Source: Hemileia vastatrix (lineage: Eukaryota; Basidiomycota; Pucciniomycetes; Pucciniales; Zaghouaniaceae). From it: DNA of 64,000 bases. Position numbers and translations under genes: made by a program. Numbering within the stretch: position 1 is the stretch's first letter; the number at the start of each line of letters is the position of its first letter. The notes below the pieces were generated by a model. That model had not been told where the DNA came from. It did no database searches and saw only the letters and a program-made list of their open reading frames with translations. This document shows, in pieces, positions 47,085 through 57,849 of this stretch. The DNA lies in NCBI GenBank assembly GCA_030280995.1, contig JASXTE010000001.1:10201001-10265000 (forward strand), read 5' to 3'.

Positions 47085-47170
47085 CTTGATGTATTTGAAA
47101 AACAGCCAAGATGAGTGAAGTAATCACATGTTTCCATACCAGGAGGAGCTTGTGTTGTTTGATGATTTTC
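47085..47170 (-). pseudogene. TET/JBP-like remnant 2a
   Basis: On - it reads NHQTTQAPPGMETCDYFTHL then GC, matching the end of the 39-40.7 kb dioxygenase (NHQTTKAPLGLESCQDFTHF then GC). Only the C-terminal core with the distal His is visible. It faces transposase copy 2a. Confidence 0.72.
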
Positions 47171-48187
47171 CCTATAATAATAAAGAACTGTATTAATTTT
47201 TTTGATTTGAGTCAACATGATTCTAAAATATACATATAAAAATTGAATATCTTAAAAAAATTTTAAAAATTGAATACTTACTTATTTTAATATAATCCTA
47301 CTACAATAAACCCAAAATAATCCAAACCAAAAATATTCCAATAGTGTGCCAAAATAAATCCAAAAATTCACCAAGAGTGAAAATGAAATAAGAAAACTTG
47401 AGATTTTCATTGGAAATTCAAAATGACTTACAAATATGCAAATTATCATAATATAAGCATATCAGAAGCTTTATTTGTTAAGTTTGTAATATCAAAGAAA
47501 AAAAAAGGAAAATAGTGCAGAAAAAAGGCTCAACTCTAAAGGTAAATATCTCAGAAACCACTGAACCAAATTAAAAACTGTTTGTGGTAAATGAAATGCA
47601 TGCTTCAGGAAGATCTTCACTTAAAAAGACATAAGATTTGAATAAACCTAATCCATAATTCCATCTTTTTTTTCAAAATTGCATAAAAATTTGAGAAGTG
47701 ATAGTGAAAATGACAACAACAGGGGTTCAATAAGTCCACCATTATCCAGAGAGGTGTCCTATATAGATTGGAGTGTTCATTCATGAAAAAAAATAAAAGA
47801 GATATCAGATAAGCATAGAATATAAAGAGATGAAACTTAATTTTATTGAAATGTAGGAAAGATAGAGTGAGAAAGACTGAAGTTAGAATTTGGGGGAAAT
47901 TGAATGTGGAGCAAGTGAACTGCAGAAAAAATGTACTATGAATAGTGCAAAAAAGCAGGCTCAAATTTTTAGGTAAATATCTCAGAGACCACAAGATGCA
48001 AGGAAGGATTAAAACTTCAGCTGGATAAAGGTTATGAATCAAGAAATGAAAAGGAATGAACCTACTGTGATGAGAAACATAGAAAATTGAGCCAGAAATT
48101 TTGACTTGGAAAAATTCAAAAATTTAAAAAATGTGAAAATAAAATGTTGCAAATTTCAGTGAGAGGTGTGTGCTGATGATAGTTGGG
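47171..48187. repeat. Spacer block duplicated in inverted orientation at 55.1-56.7 kb
   Basis: The sequence from about 47300 to 48215 is similar, reversed, to about 55110-56700. A recurring motif (GGTAAATATCTCAGAAACCA on + near 47545, also near 47980) and its complement near 55380, 55840 and 56410 suggest an older internal repeat of roughly 430-560 bp. No gene seen. Confidence 0.6.
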
Positions 48188-49022
48188 TAGAGGGAGATCT
48201 GTTTGTGATATGTCTACAAAATGTTGCATCACTTCTATCAAATCATTGGAATCTCAATTTCTCTCCTGGCCAACAAAAGAAGAGTGACTTAAATCATCTC
48301 AGGTTATGCAAGCAGAGGGCTTCCCAGGATGTATTGGTTTCATTGATGGTACTACTATTCCTTTGAGTCAGAAACCTGCTCATGCTAGAAACAATTACTT
48401 TGACCGTAAAAAGAGGTAGCTTATTTTTAATTCTTTACATTCTTTTTCATACTAACACAAGCAACTATATCTTCTATATAGATATTAAATTTCTGTTCGG
48501 CTTATTTGTGATGTCAAAAATAAATTTATATCTTTCTTTGCTGGCTATCCTGAATCATTTCATGATTACTACGTTTTTCACAGAATGAAAATCTAAAAAG
48601 AGTCTGAATTTTTTTTTGATGAAAATCAGTATCTTCTGGCTGATTCAGCTTATATGAATGGAAAATATGTTCTTCCTGAATTTTATGGAGCAGCTTCAGA
48701 AGACAGTCAAAATTCCAAGTTCAAAAATCATTTGGAAAAGTCAAGTGTCTGTATTGAACATTCTATTGGAATCTTAAAAGGTCATTTTTCCAGTTTAAGA
48801 GAATTAAGAAGTCCTTTTAGAAATAGTTCCGAAATGAAGGCTGTCATCAACTAGATTCTGTGTTGCACCATACTTCATAATCTAAACACTGACCTCAAAG
48901 ACCAATGGTTAGAGTTGTATGAAGATGAAGAAGTTGAAACACCTCCAACTATATCCAGCACTACAATTTCTCAAACCACTAGCATAAGGGAAAAACTTCT
49001 TCCAATCACACTAGCACATTAG
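48188..49022 (+). pseudogene. Harbinger transposase copy 2b, middle and C-terminal part
   Basis: Begins with SSQVMQAEGFPGCIGFIDGT (first Asp kept), then YFDRKKR at an intron (about 48416-48480, GTAGCT to ATATAG) at the same place as in the 35.7-kb gene. It continues with LICDVKNKF, LLADSAYMNGKY (second Asp kept) and CIEHSIGILKGHFSSLRELR (Glu kept), ending LLPITLAH and TAG at 49022. Stops near 48594 and 48852 and the missing N-terminus inactivate it. Confidence 0.85.
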
Positions 49023-49149
49023 GAGTATTAGCTATGATTTATTCTCAAACTTTTTTCTTCTCTTTAGACTTTGTAATCACATTATAATTTCTAAAAATCA
49101 TTTACTAAATATACTTTTCTAATTATTTACATGATTTTTGGTAATAATA

Positions 49150-50296
49150 TTACACTTGTTCCATGTTTTTAGTATTATCATCTAAAATTGATGAAAGAAA
49201 GTTTTCATGCAAAAACTCACACTTTTCTTTTTCTTTCATAGAAATATAGTTAAACATATCTATATTTGGAATTAAAATTTTTAAAGTTTTAACAGAATTG
49301 GCTAATTTATTATTTATCTGGATGGATGACCCAAGCCTTGAAAAATTTCCAAACTCTTTGACAGGTGTTGCTTGATGGCATAGCATATCAGCTGGCCATA
49401 TATCAACCTATATTCTATCACACTTTTAGAACTCAACCATGTATTTAAATTCAGGAAATACAAAATGATATCCATTCTTCCTTGGCCTATTGCTGTCCCA
49501 TGAGCATTCATCAAAAAGTCCATCTAAAGTTGTTCGAAACCAGAAACCTAAACTAATTTCACTGTTGTCCAAATCCTTATGGGGAGAATTCAAAAACCCA
49601 TCTGAAGCCCATGTTAGATTTCCCCCAAAAGCCTACACCCTATCATAATAAGGAAGGTCTATTTCAGCTCCAAGCTTCAAAGATTCTTCATAGTACTTCT
49701 TTGCTAATATTTTAAATAGATAAGAATAAAATGAGAATATAAATCAAAGTGCCTCCCTCACTTCCCCATCATCTATTTTCAAATTTTGGTAGAGACCTGA
49801 AGCATGATTCAGCTTTTTAAATTTGGAAATTTAAAATTTTTAACTTACTTATATCAAATAAATGTTTAATCCCTAACCTTTCTCCAGAAGCAAACATATT
49901 CCCCTCTCCCCTTGCTTCCAGATGAGCACCATTGGTCTTGATCTGGTGTCTTAATAATTTCATGTACCTGCAGCATTTTTTAGAATCCTCCAGTTTACCA
50001 AGTTCATTCAATTTCTTTAGTTCAAATGACTTCACTATAAAAGAATGAATATTTTGATTTTTAGGTTGAATAACTAAAGGCCTTTCTGAGACATTTGCAA
50101 TTTGGTAGGTGCCTGTGTTGTGTGATCCAGGACATGATGAGGGTATTGGCTCATTTGTTTCAAATACCTCAAGAAGTGGATACTTCTTATACCAAACCTT
50201 TTCAAAGTCAGAACCTACATCATCCTACCAAATTTCACCAGCCATTTGCATTTGAGAAGCTTTTTTTGGTCGACCATTGTGTTTTTGTCCACCCAT
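49150..50296 (-). pseudogene. TET/JBP-like 2OG-Fe(II) dioxygenase copy 2b
   Basis: ATG at 50296 starts MGGQKHNGRPKKAS. Then follow DFEKVWYKKYPLLEVF, LLRHQIKTNGAHLEARGEG, NMFASGER, AKKYYEESLKLGAEIDLPYY, SDGFLNSPHKDLDNSEISLG with the HxD at 49573-49581, YHFVFPEFKYMVEF, a distal His in MLCHQATP near 49376, and GNFSRLGSSIQINNKLAN. This is the full plan of rust Tet-like dioxygenases and a different subfamily from the 39-kb copy. Stops at about 50225, 49870-49860, 49640, 49432 and a few more, plus frame changes, make it a pseudogene. It faces transposase copy 2b. Confidence 0.82.
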
Positions 50297-50310
50297 TTAG
50301 ATAATCTAGT

Positions 50311-50657
50311 TCTGAAATTAAAAAAATTCAATTATATAGAAAAGAAAAGAAATAACCAAAAAAAAAATCAGCAAATTTTTATGATGGAATAAGGTCTACA
50401 AATAATTAAACCAACATTCTCAGTATCTCAACAAAATTTTGTATTTAAAATCAATAAAAATTTGTCCTGGTTGGGTTTAATATAATTCTGAAATAAAAAA
50501 AAAACAAATAAAAGAAAAAGAAAAGAAAAAAACAAAAAAATTGTCAGCAACTTTTTATGATAGCATAAGGTCTACAACTAATAAAACCAGAATGCAAAGT
50601 ATCTTATGAAATTTTTGAAAATGGATTCAAAACAATTTGGTCCTATTTGGGTTTAGG
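50311..50657. repeat. Tandem duplication, about 175 bp
   Basis: Two diverged copies share TTTTTATGATGGAATAAGG (and TTTTTATGATAGCATAAGG), TCTACAA.TAATTAAACCA and TTTGGTCCT..TTGGGTTTA. It lies directly upstream of the TET-like gene start on -. Confidence 0.75.
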
Positions 50658-50738
50658 AAAGATTCTTCAGAGTGCCTGGAAAAGGCCCACCTTTTATGCC
50701 TTCAGATTTTGTTAAAGCCCCATTTTTAAAATTTCTTT

Positions 50739-51028
50739 GTTGCCCCAGCAGTTTTTTTTTAGTCATTTTTTTTTTGCTTTTTTTGTCCCAGCAGACTTGC
50801 TTCTGCTGGGGCTTCATTTTTTTTAGAATTTTTTTTTTGGCACCAGCAGACTTGCTTCTTCTGGGGCAACTTTTTATTTTTGCAAAAAAAAAAAATTAGC
50901 CCCATTTAAGCTTTCCCCAGCATAGACAAGTCTTCTGAGGAAAAAAAATTACATTGTTGCCCCAGAGGACTTGCTTCTGCTGGGGCAACTACTTGGCACA
51001 AGTTGCTTGCATTTGCAAGCAACTTGTG
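50739..51028. repeat. Cluster of GCCCCAGCAG hairpins and a 15-bp-arm hairpin
   Basis: Three copies of a GCCCCAGCAGACTTGC / TTCTGCTGGGGC foldback lie at 50785-50812, 50839-50867 and 50957-50988. At 50997-51028 CACAAGTTGCTTGCA pairs with TGCAAGCAACTTGTG across a 2-base loop. Spacing between the three is not regular, and T-runs separate them. Confidence 0.8.
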
Positions 51029-51503
51029 AAAAAAATTCTTGCTTGAAAACTTTATGTCTCAGAGAAAAAAATGATGCTGTGTCCTCTCTCTTGACATGAC
51101 TTTATTTTTATTCATTAGGTTTTATCTAGGCCTGGTAGTGGTATGGCTCCAGTAGAGGGAGAAAAAGTTGCTAGTTATGGGCCAGATACTTCCCTAAGAT
51201 TATTCAAGAGCCGCAGTGGTCAAGAATGTAGTTTTTTGGTATTTTTTTAATTTAATTTTTTTTTCTTTTTCTTGCTTTTTTTTAAATTATTTTTATTCTT
51301 GAAATTTTATTGAAGTCACGTGCTGAAAAGATGCAGCATCTTTTCTGTTGCATGACTTTATTTCCATTTATCTGGTTCAAAATGTCAGATGGACTACAGG
51401 AAAGTAAAATTGTGGTGAAACTAAGTAAAATAAATGTAATAATAACATCACACTGCATCTTTTTAAATGATTTCACCAAAATCTTGTTCAATAATCAAGA
51501 ATA

Positions 51504-51842
51504 GTCAGATAAAACTTGAGTTAGCATCTTTTATGGTCAATCAAAAAGGAGAAAAAAAGAATGTAGTGTTAAGAAACAACAGGTAACATGTTGAAAAGCT
51601 TCAGTGTCTTATCTGCTCACTTGAAAGTTTTGCATTGCACCAGTAAATTTGAAAGAAATTAATGAGGTAGAATAGATAGATAAACCTTGAGTTAGCATCT
51701 TGTATGGTCAATTAAAAAGAAGAAAAAAAGAATGTAGTGTTAAGAAACACCAGGTAACATGCAGAAAATACGCAGCGTCTTTTCTGCTCACTTGAAAGTT
51801 TTGCATTGCACCAATAAATTTGAAAGAAATCAATGAGGTCTA
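51504..51842. repeat. Tandem duplication, about 172 bp
   Basis: Two copies of AAACTTGAGTTAGCATCTT ... TTTGCATTGCACCA ... AAATTTGAAAGAAAT with few differences. No coding content seen. Confidence 0.85.
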
Positions 51843-52059
51843 GATGACAACTTGAACTATAGAAATTTAAATAAATTCAAATGAAAGAAAAGAAACTGCC
51901 TTGTTTCAGCACATGACTCAATCACAATTCAGGCATAAAAAAATCAAAAGATGTACAAAAAAAATTTGTAAAAGACTATAAATGTGAAAAAATTTCACAT
52001 TACCTGAAATAAAAATTAATCAATTAAAAAATTCAAGTAATTTTTTAATGTCCTCATAA

Positions 52060-52649
52060 GTTTGGCCATTTTTTATACATTCCATAATAAATTCTTTTTT
52101 TTTTAATTTTCTTCCTTTTCCAATTCATTACTTTCCATTTCTCTTTGAAATTCATGGTCTTTTGATTTCTCTGAGAAAAGATGAACTCTTTCCATCTCCT
52201 CTGCCTCAAATCTGGCTTTTTCAAAAGTAGATTGAAGCAAAAAATATTTTTCCTCCTAATCTAAGGCCCTTTTATCTTTCATTAGCATATGATCAAAATT
52301 CATCTTCTCAAAGTCAAGGGCATTTTTTGTAATACAGAATTTTGCTACAAAAAGAGAAATGAAAAAATAAGTTATTGAATAAGATATATAGTGACTTATT
52401 CTTACTTATATATCTTTTTTATCAAAATAATCAGCAAGGGAATCCAAAGATCTGGATGAGGTATTACCACATTTTAAAAGATGGTTCAAGTTCATTGATG
52501 TTGAGGCTCCATGCTTTATTTTGGAATTTGAGCTAGAGGGTTCAGGAAGTTCATCTAAAGAAGCTTCCAAAGCATGATTCTCATTTGTGGGATTGATAAT
52601 TTTTTTTGGAATTTGAGTTTGAGTAGGAGTAGGAGGAGACTAGAAAATA

Positions 52650-52693
<44 letters not shown>

Positions 52694-53421
52694 GAAATTT
52701 AGAGAATAATTTAAGAAAAAAGAAAAAGTAAACATATTTCAAATAATTGTGGCTCAGAGGACTCAGATCTGCTCTGAAATAATTGTTCTGCTTGATAGTC
52801 AGGATCATCTTTGACTGAAATATGGTGAGAGGATTCAGGAGATTGATATCCTTTAAGTAAAGGTGTTTCAGGAGAATTATAGGAAGTTTTGGATCTAGAG
52901 GGTATATCCTTAGTAGTATTGTGTAGAGACAAAGGGTTGACATCAACTCGGGAACCAAAAAGAATATCCATTTCCTCATAGTAAGGACAAATGACATTGA
53001 GATTTTTGGAAACAGTAGTAATTCCAATCTCTAAATCCTAATCATTGACAATAAAGCCAGTGGAAGTGGAAGAAAAATGAGCCTTTTTATATTTTGATTG
53101 ATAAATTTTGAAGCTCTCCTTCATTTTCTTAGGAGTGATGCCAATTCTCCCTTTTGTTTTTTTCTTTACTTCATTTGCCATCAACAAGAAGCCATTTAAC
53201 TTTGATGAAGGTTCACATCCAATGCGGGTAGACTTCTCACATCCAAAACATGCATCATAATTTTATTTTATTTTGAGGAAGTTGATGATGACAAGATAAT
53301 CTTACTTTTTTAGCTGTCCAGACTTTGGTTTCTCAGGTGAGGGGCTAGCATTACAAGGAGACTTTTGTGATGAATAATTTTTTTGAGATGCCTATTGAGT
53401 GTTGTATTTTTGGGAAGGCAT
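52060..53421 (-). pseudogene. Myb/SANT-like partner gene of Harbinger 2
   Basis: ATG at 53421 (MPSQKYNTQ), then SPEKPKSGQLKK, FLKIK, NYDACFGCEKSTRIGCEP, KLNGFLLMANEVKKKTKGRI, MKESFKIYQSKYKKAHFSS and CPYYEEMDILFGSRVDVNPL. This parallels the 42-kb gene segment by segment. A charged, coiled-coil-like remnant lies at 52360-52060. Stops (near 53393, 53310, 53265, 53040) and frame changes inactivate it. A (GAAA)n run at 52649-52694 sits where the intron would be. Confidence 0.8.
52649..52694. repeat. GAAA microsatellite
   Basis: About eleven AAAG/GAAA units within the Myb-like pseudogene, probably in an intron. Confidence 0.9.
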
Positions 53422-53639
53422 TATTAAACTGGTATGTTAAAAGAAAAGAGATTAAGAAAGATGTTAAAAAAAATAAGGGAAAAAACATGCCTAGTTAAAA
53501 TGTTTCAATAAAATGTTTAAAATCTCAGTGAGGATGGAGGAGGGGATGGAGATCAGTCTGTCACATGTGACAGGGATGGTATGGGCAAGGAAGGGATGAT
53601 GTGGAAAACATGTGGTTGTGAAAAAAAAAGTGCTGATCT

Positions 53640-53850
53640 GAGGTCAGAACTGACACCCATTTGTGAAATAAGTGACTTATTTTCAATATTTAAGTGCTGG
53701 TTTGTGAGTGCTGAATTTCCAGAACTGACACCTCCTATAAGGGGGTTCCATTTCTGGAAAATCTGCACTTAACCTAAGTGTGGATTTCAATTCAAATCAG
53801 CACTTAAATTTTGAAAAAAGTCACTTATTTCAAAAATGGGTGTCAGTTCT
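53640..53850. repeat. Back-to-back Harbinger ends forming a 210-bp palindrome
   Basis: TGAGGTCAGAACTGACACCC at 53639 is mirrored by GGGTGTCAGTTCTGACCTCA ending near 53851. The centre is CCTCCTATAAGGGGG (53732-53745), where the right end of one element abuts the left end of the next with only ATA between. Confidence 0.85.
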
Positions 53851-55100
53851 GACCTCAAATCCAAACTTTCCTTTCTCACCTACTTCTCACTACACATTCC
53901 CCTTGTTAGTTTGTGCTTCATAGATACTTTTCACACTATTTGTTTTTAAACTGAAACATTGTTATCTGAACCCCCCTTCTCTGACCATTGGTAAGTTTTT
54001 CTTACTTCTTTTTTTTCAGTATTGTTTCGTTTTCTCTTTTTCTTCTTGATCATTTAGGTATGTTTTTTGTTTTAATTTTGGTAAGTTTTTCCACCTCTTC
54101 CCCCTTTTGCTCTACCTCTCACATTACCTCCTCCTCCTCGCTCTCTACCACCACCACTGCCTCCTTGCTTATTACCACCACCACCATCACCACTCACACA
54201 ACCATTGTCACCTCAATAACCCCCTCAACCCCCTCACCCACCACAAGATACAGCATTAAGAAAACGAGAAATGGAATTTTAACTATACAACTGCAGAAAA
54301 AGGTGCACTAACCTAATTAAAGATTAAATAATAATAATAATATTTTTAAAGATATGAAAACTGCTTTACATGCTCTAAAATTGTGGCTAGGTAAAAGCAA
54401 ATAAACTTTGGAAGTTTGAGATACTTCTAAAATCCTCTTATTTGAAATTTGAAATATACTAAAATATTCGAGACATGAGAAAGTAACTTTGGTGACTTTC
54501 TCATTAGTGTTTTGAACATAAGGAGCAAGAAATTTCACTTCTTCCTTTTATTATGTAGTTAGTTTTGGGTTTTTGGGATGTTTGGTTACTTATAAATCAA
54601 TAATGAGTGAGGGGAAAGGGGTGTAATGAAAAGAGGGAGTGGAGTGCTAGATGGGAGTGAATTAATGAGGAGAGAGAAGTGAGAGGAAGAGGGGAATTGA
54701 AAGGGGTGGAACAAAAGGGGGAGGGGTGATAGGAGCTGAAAGTGGAGAATGTTACAAAAGGAAAGGAGAGGTAGCAGGAAGATAGGGGAGAATCAGATGG
54801 GGCCATTAAATGGCCTATAAAAGAGCTATTACCAGAGATAGAACCATGTATATAAAAAAGGGAGGTGAGAGAGAGGGAGAATAGTTAGAACTGTGAAACC
54901 AGCACTTAGTTAGAACTGTAAAACCAGCACGTTTGGCTGAGAAAGTGAATATTTTAGTGAAATAAGTGACTTGTTTTGCTTTTGAAATCCACCAGTGTTG
55001 GAACTAGTGTGTTTCAGAAATCCACACTTAGATAAGTGCCAATTCAGTAAAATTCAAGTGTGGATTTGTAAGTGCATATTTTCCAGAACTGAAACCCCCT
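53740..55100. mobile_element. Non-autonomous Harbinger-type element, about 1.36 kb
   Basis: Left end AGGGGGTTCCATTTCTGGAA and right end (complement) AGGGGGTTTCAGTTCTGGAA, with a shared CACTTAT and AAGTGTGGATTTC. The interior is pyrimidine-rich Ser/Thr-like low complexity (53988-54311) and purine-rich sequence (54597-54806), with no transposase. The flanking triplets differ (ATA and AAT), so pairing is not proven. Confidence 0.55.
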
Positions 55101-56814
55101 AATATTAATATATAGATTTTGGCCACAAAAATCTCTGTGACATGTCATACAGAGACCACCCTCTCTACCCATCAATCTTCAGCCTACACCCCTCACTGAA
55201 ATTTGCAACACTTTAAGGCCACATTTTCAAAAAATTTGAATTTTTCTTAATCAAAATTTTTAACTCAAATTTTTACCTTTCTAATCACAGTAAGTTTATT
55301 CCTTTTTATTTCTTAATTCATCACCTTTTTAAAGCTGAGGGTTCTATTTTCCCTGCATCTTGTGGTTGCTGTGATATTGACTTTAAAATTTGGGCTTTCT
55401 TTTTTGCACTATTTCACTTTTCTTTTGTCTCAATGTGGTTGATAAAATTATATTGCATTCTTTATAAATTTCACTTTGTCCATATTCAATTTCCCCCAAA
55501 TCTCAATTTTGCTCTTTCACAATCTATTTTTTTTCAACTTTTCCATCAAGGTAAGTGTTGACTCTTTTTTATTTTTAAAGTCTATCTTATATCTCTTTAT
55601 TTCTATAAATAATTCATACTTAAATATAGGTAGGACTCTTATCTGAGTAATGGTGGACCTATTTAACTCCTCTATTTGTAATTTTTACTATCACTTTTCA
55701 AATTTTTTTACAAGTTTGAAATAAAATGCAGAGTTAGGGTTAAGTTGATTCAAATATCACTTCATTTTGAATTAAGATTCTCCAGAAGCCTATCTTTCAT
55801 TTCCCTCAAATTGTTTTGAATTTGGCCCAGTGGTTACTGAGATATTGGCATTTAAAGATGAGCCTTCCCCCCCAATTTCACTATTATTTTTTTTATTACA
55901 TAATTAGAAAAGAGGGCTTCTGAGATTCTTATCTAGAATTTTAGCTTTCATTCAAGTACATTAAAGTTGGATTTTGATTAATATTTGATGCTTCTACACT
56001 TATTTTTTCTACAACACTTGAAACAAATTTTAACAAATTTTTTCAGCTAGCTCTCACTTTCTATAATAAATGCATACTCCAGTTTATATACACAGGGGAA
56101 AGATATATCAACAAGACATAAGGCTCAGTTCAAAGACTAAATTGAATTAATTTAGTATGTGAAATGAACCCAATTTCTGTTCACCACTTTTTTCCTTCTG
56201 TGATAAGATGCTTATCTCTATAATGGTGGACTTTTTAAACCACTATTGTTGTCATTTCCACTATCAATTTTTAAATTTTTGTTCAAGTTTTAATAAAAGA
56301 GGTTGGATATAGGGTTAGTTTTAATCAAATCTCATGTCCTTTTAACTGAAGATTCTACAGAAGCCTACCATTTATCTCTTTTAAATGGTTTTGTATTTGG
56401 TTCATTGGCTGCTAAGATATGGACCATTAACTTTAAGCCTTTTTTGCACTATTTTAATTCCATTTACTTTGATACTGAATACCAAAAAAATAAAGCTTCT
56501 GAAACTCTTATATCATGATAATTCACATATTTGTAATTGTAGTTTTTAATTTTCAATGAGAATATAAAGCTTACTCACCTCATTCGCACTCTTGGGGAAT
56601 TTTTGGCTTTATTTTGGTACACTTTTGGTGTCTTTGTGGCCTGGATTTTTTTTGATAGTTTGGGTATTTTTGGATTTATCATTGAGGTATTACATCAAAA
56701 TAGATAAGTATTCCATTTTGAGTTTTTTATCAATATATTCAACTGTCTTCTGTCTATTATAGTGTCATGGCAGCTCAAACAACAAAAATGGATAAAGCAC
56801 TTTATAATTCTAGG
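55101..56814. repeat. Spacer block, inverted copy of 47.3-48.2 kb, no gene
   Basis: Contains CACTGAAATTTGCAACA near 55195 (complement near 48150) and three copies of a ...GTGGTTACTGAGATATTGGC...-type motif near 55370, 55830 and 56400. Short open frames here show no family signature. Confidence 0.55.
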
Positions 56815-56985
56815 GAAAGACATTAATTAACAAGATTACCACCTTGTTTGGAATCAAGAAATAACTTCACTAATTTCAGTTGTTCATTTCAAATAAAACA
56901 AGACATAATAAATTTGGTAATTAAGGAAAGAAATTAAGGTTATATTACATTTAAAATTTTAGGTAGATGTGAAAAGTATGGGGTC
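56815..56985 (+). pseudogene. TET/JBP-like remnant 3
   Basis: Reads LTRLPPCLESRNNFTNFSCS then FQIKQDIINLVIKERN, and after a stop GYITFKILGRCEKYG. This matches the last 55 residues of the 39-40.7 kb dioxygenase (TTKAPLGLESCQDFTHFGCS ... SRSKKYGD). It faces the reversed transposase at 60.8-60.1 kb, as in Harbinger 2. Confidence 0.75.
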
Positions 56986-57419
56986 CAAAAAAGGTTACCA
57001 TTTTTCTCTCGCATTCTCAATAATTAATGTAGGCAAGCATTTAAGAATTTCACTTATTTAAATTTTAAGAACATCAGGCCATGTGCTGTGGCACATTTTA
57101 TAAATTGAATATTTCATGTGTCCATTTCTTTATTTGTGTTAACCACACTTACTTTCATGAAGTCTAAAAATTTTAACTTTGAGACTTTTCTTTATTTAAT
57201 TTTTTATCATTAATTTATGGTTTGAAATTGAAATTTGAAAATCTGGATCCCTTACTAAGATGAAGTTTGGGGAAGATATTTCCATTTTTTGACTTGAGAA
57301 TTTATAATTAAAAGTTAGAAAAAAGGCAATTTATTATATTTTTCACTTATAGAATGAAATGAAAATAAATTTTACATCTTTATATCAATATTTTGTGGTT
57401 TATGAAATATCCTTATTTT

Positions 57420-57835
57420 TTTTTTTATATCGTACAATCTCACCCAACAAGGGGCATGAAGGAAAAACACGGACTATCTGGGCCAGTAATAACAACTAGG
57501 GAAAACTAAAAATAAGGAGAAACAAATTGCAATTTACTGGTAGAAAATACAAAAGAAAAGTTATTGGGATAAAGGCAAGTTGTTAGGGAATCTACATGTA
57601 TCAACTAAGAATTTTGCCACTGCTGCCATGACAGGAGAATAGGACAGTAGGGCAGTGGTAGTGAAGGGAAGCTTGTTCCTCGCTACTTCTCTAATGAGAG
57701 AGCGTCAAATATCAGAGTGGGCTGGGCAAAAAAGTAAGACATGCTCCGGCGTATCCTTTGCTCTGAGAGGGCAAAGAATGCACAAAGGTGAGTCTGCTGC
57801 TTTGAAGCAAAATAGGTAGTTTCTCAGGGGGGAGT
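57420..57835 (-). mobile_element. 5'-truncated LINE, 416 bp, with 14-bp target duplication
   Basis: Flanked by AATATCCTTATTTT at 57406-57419 and 57836-57849. On - it encodes the C-terminal zinc region typical of fungal LINEs, SPLCILCPLRAKDTPEHVLL then FCPAH (C-x2-C ... H-x4-C), followed by a short 3' end and poly-A (T-run at the left edge). The 3' end ACAATCTCACCC (on +) matches the remnant at 34173-34222. Confidence 0.88.
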
Positions 57836-57849
57836 AATATCCTTATTTT

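Larger units (their letters stand above)
44316..53736 (+). mobile_element. Harbinger element 2, mosaic of two copies
   Basis: The left end AGGGGAGTTCAGTTCTG (44316) is about 310 bp from the transposase start if the solo LTR is ignored, and the right end CCAGAACTGACACCTCCT (53736) is about 315 bp from the Myb-like start, both spacings as in Harbinger 1. Inside are two partial transposases (45.8-46.5 and 48.2-49.0 kb, overlapping in content), two TET-like copies (47.1 and 49.2-50.3 kb) and one Myb-like pseudogene. Other pairings of ends are possible: 43766 with 53736 (both flanked by ATA), or 44316 with 55100 (both flanked by AAT). Confidence 0.65.

Noticed and set aside
53988..54311. Ser/Thr-rich secreted protein (effector-like) with hydrophobic N-terminus
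   Set aside because: Lies between Harbinger-type ends in pyrimidine-rich low-complexity DNA; composition alone explains the frame.
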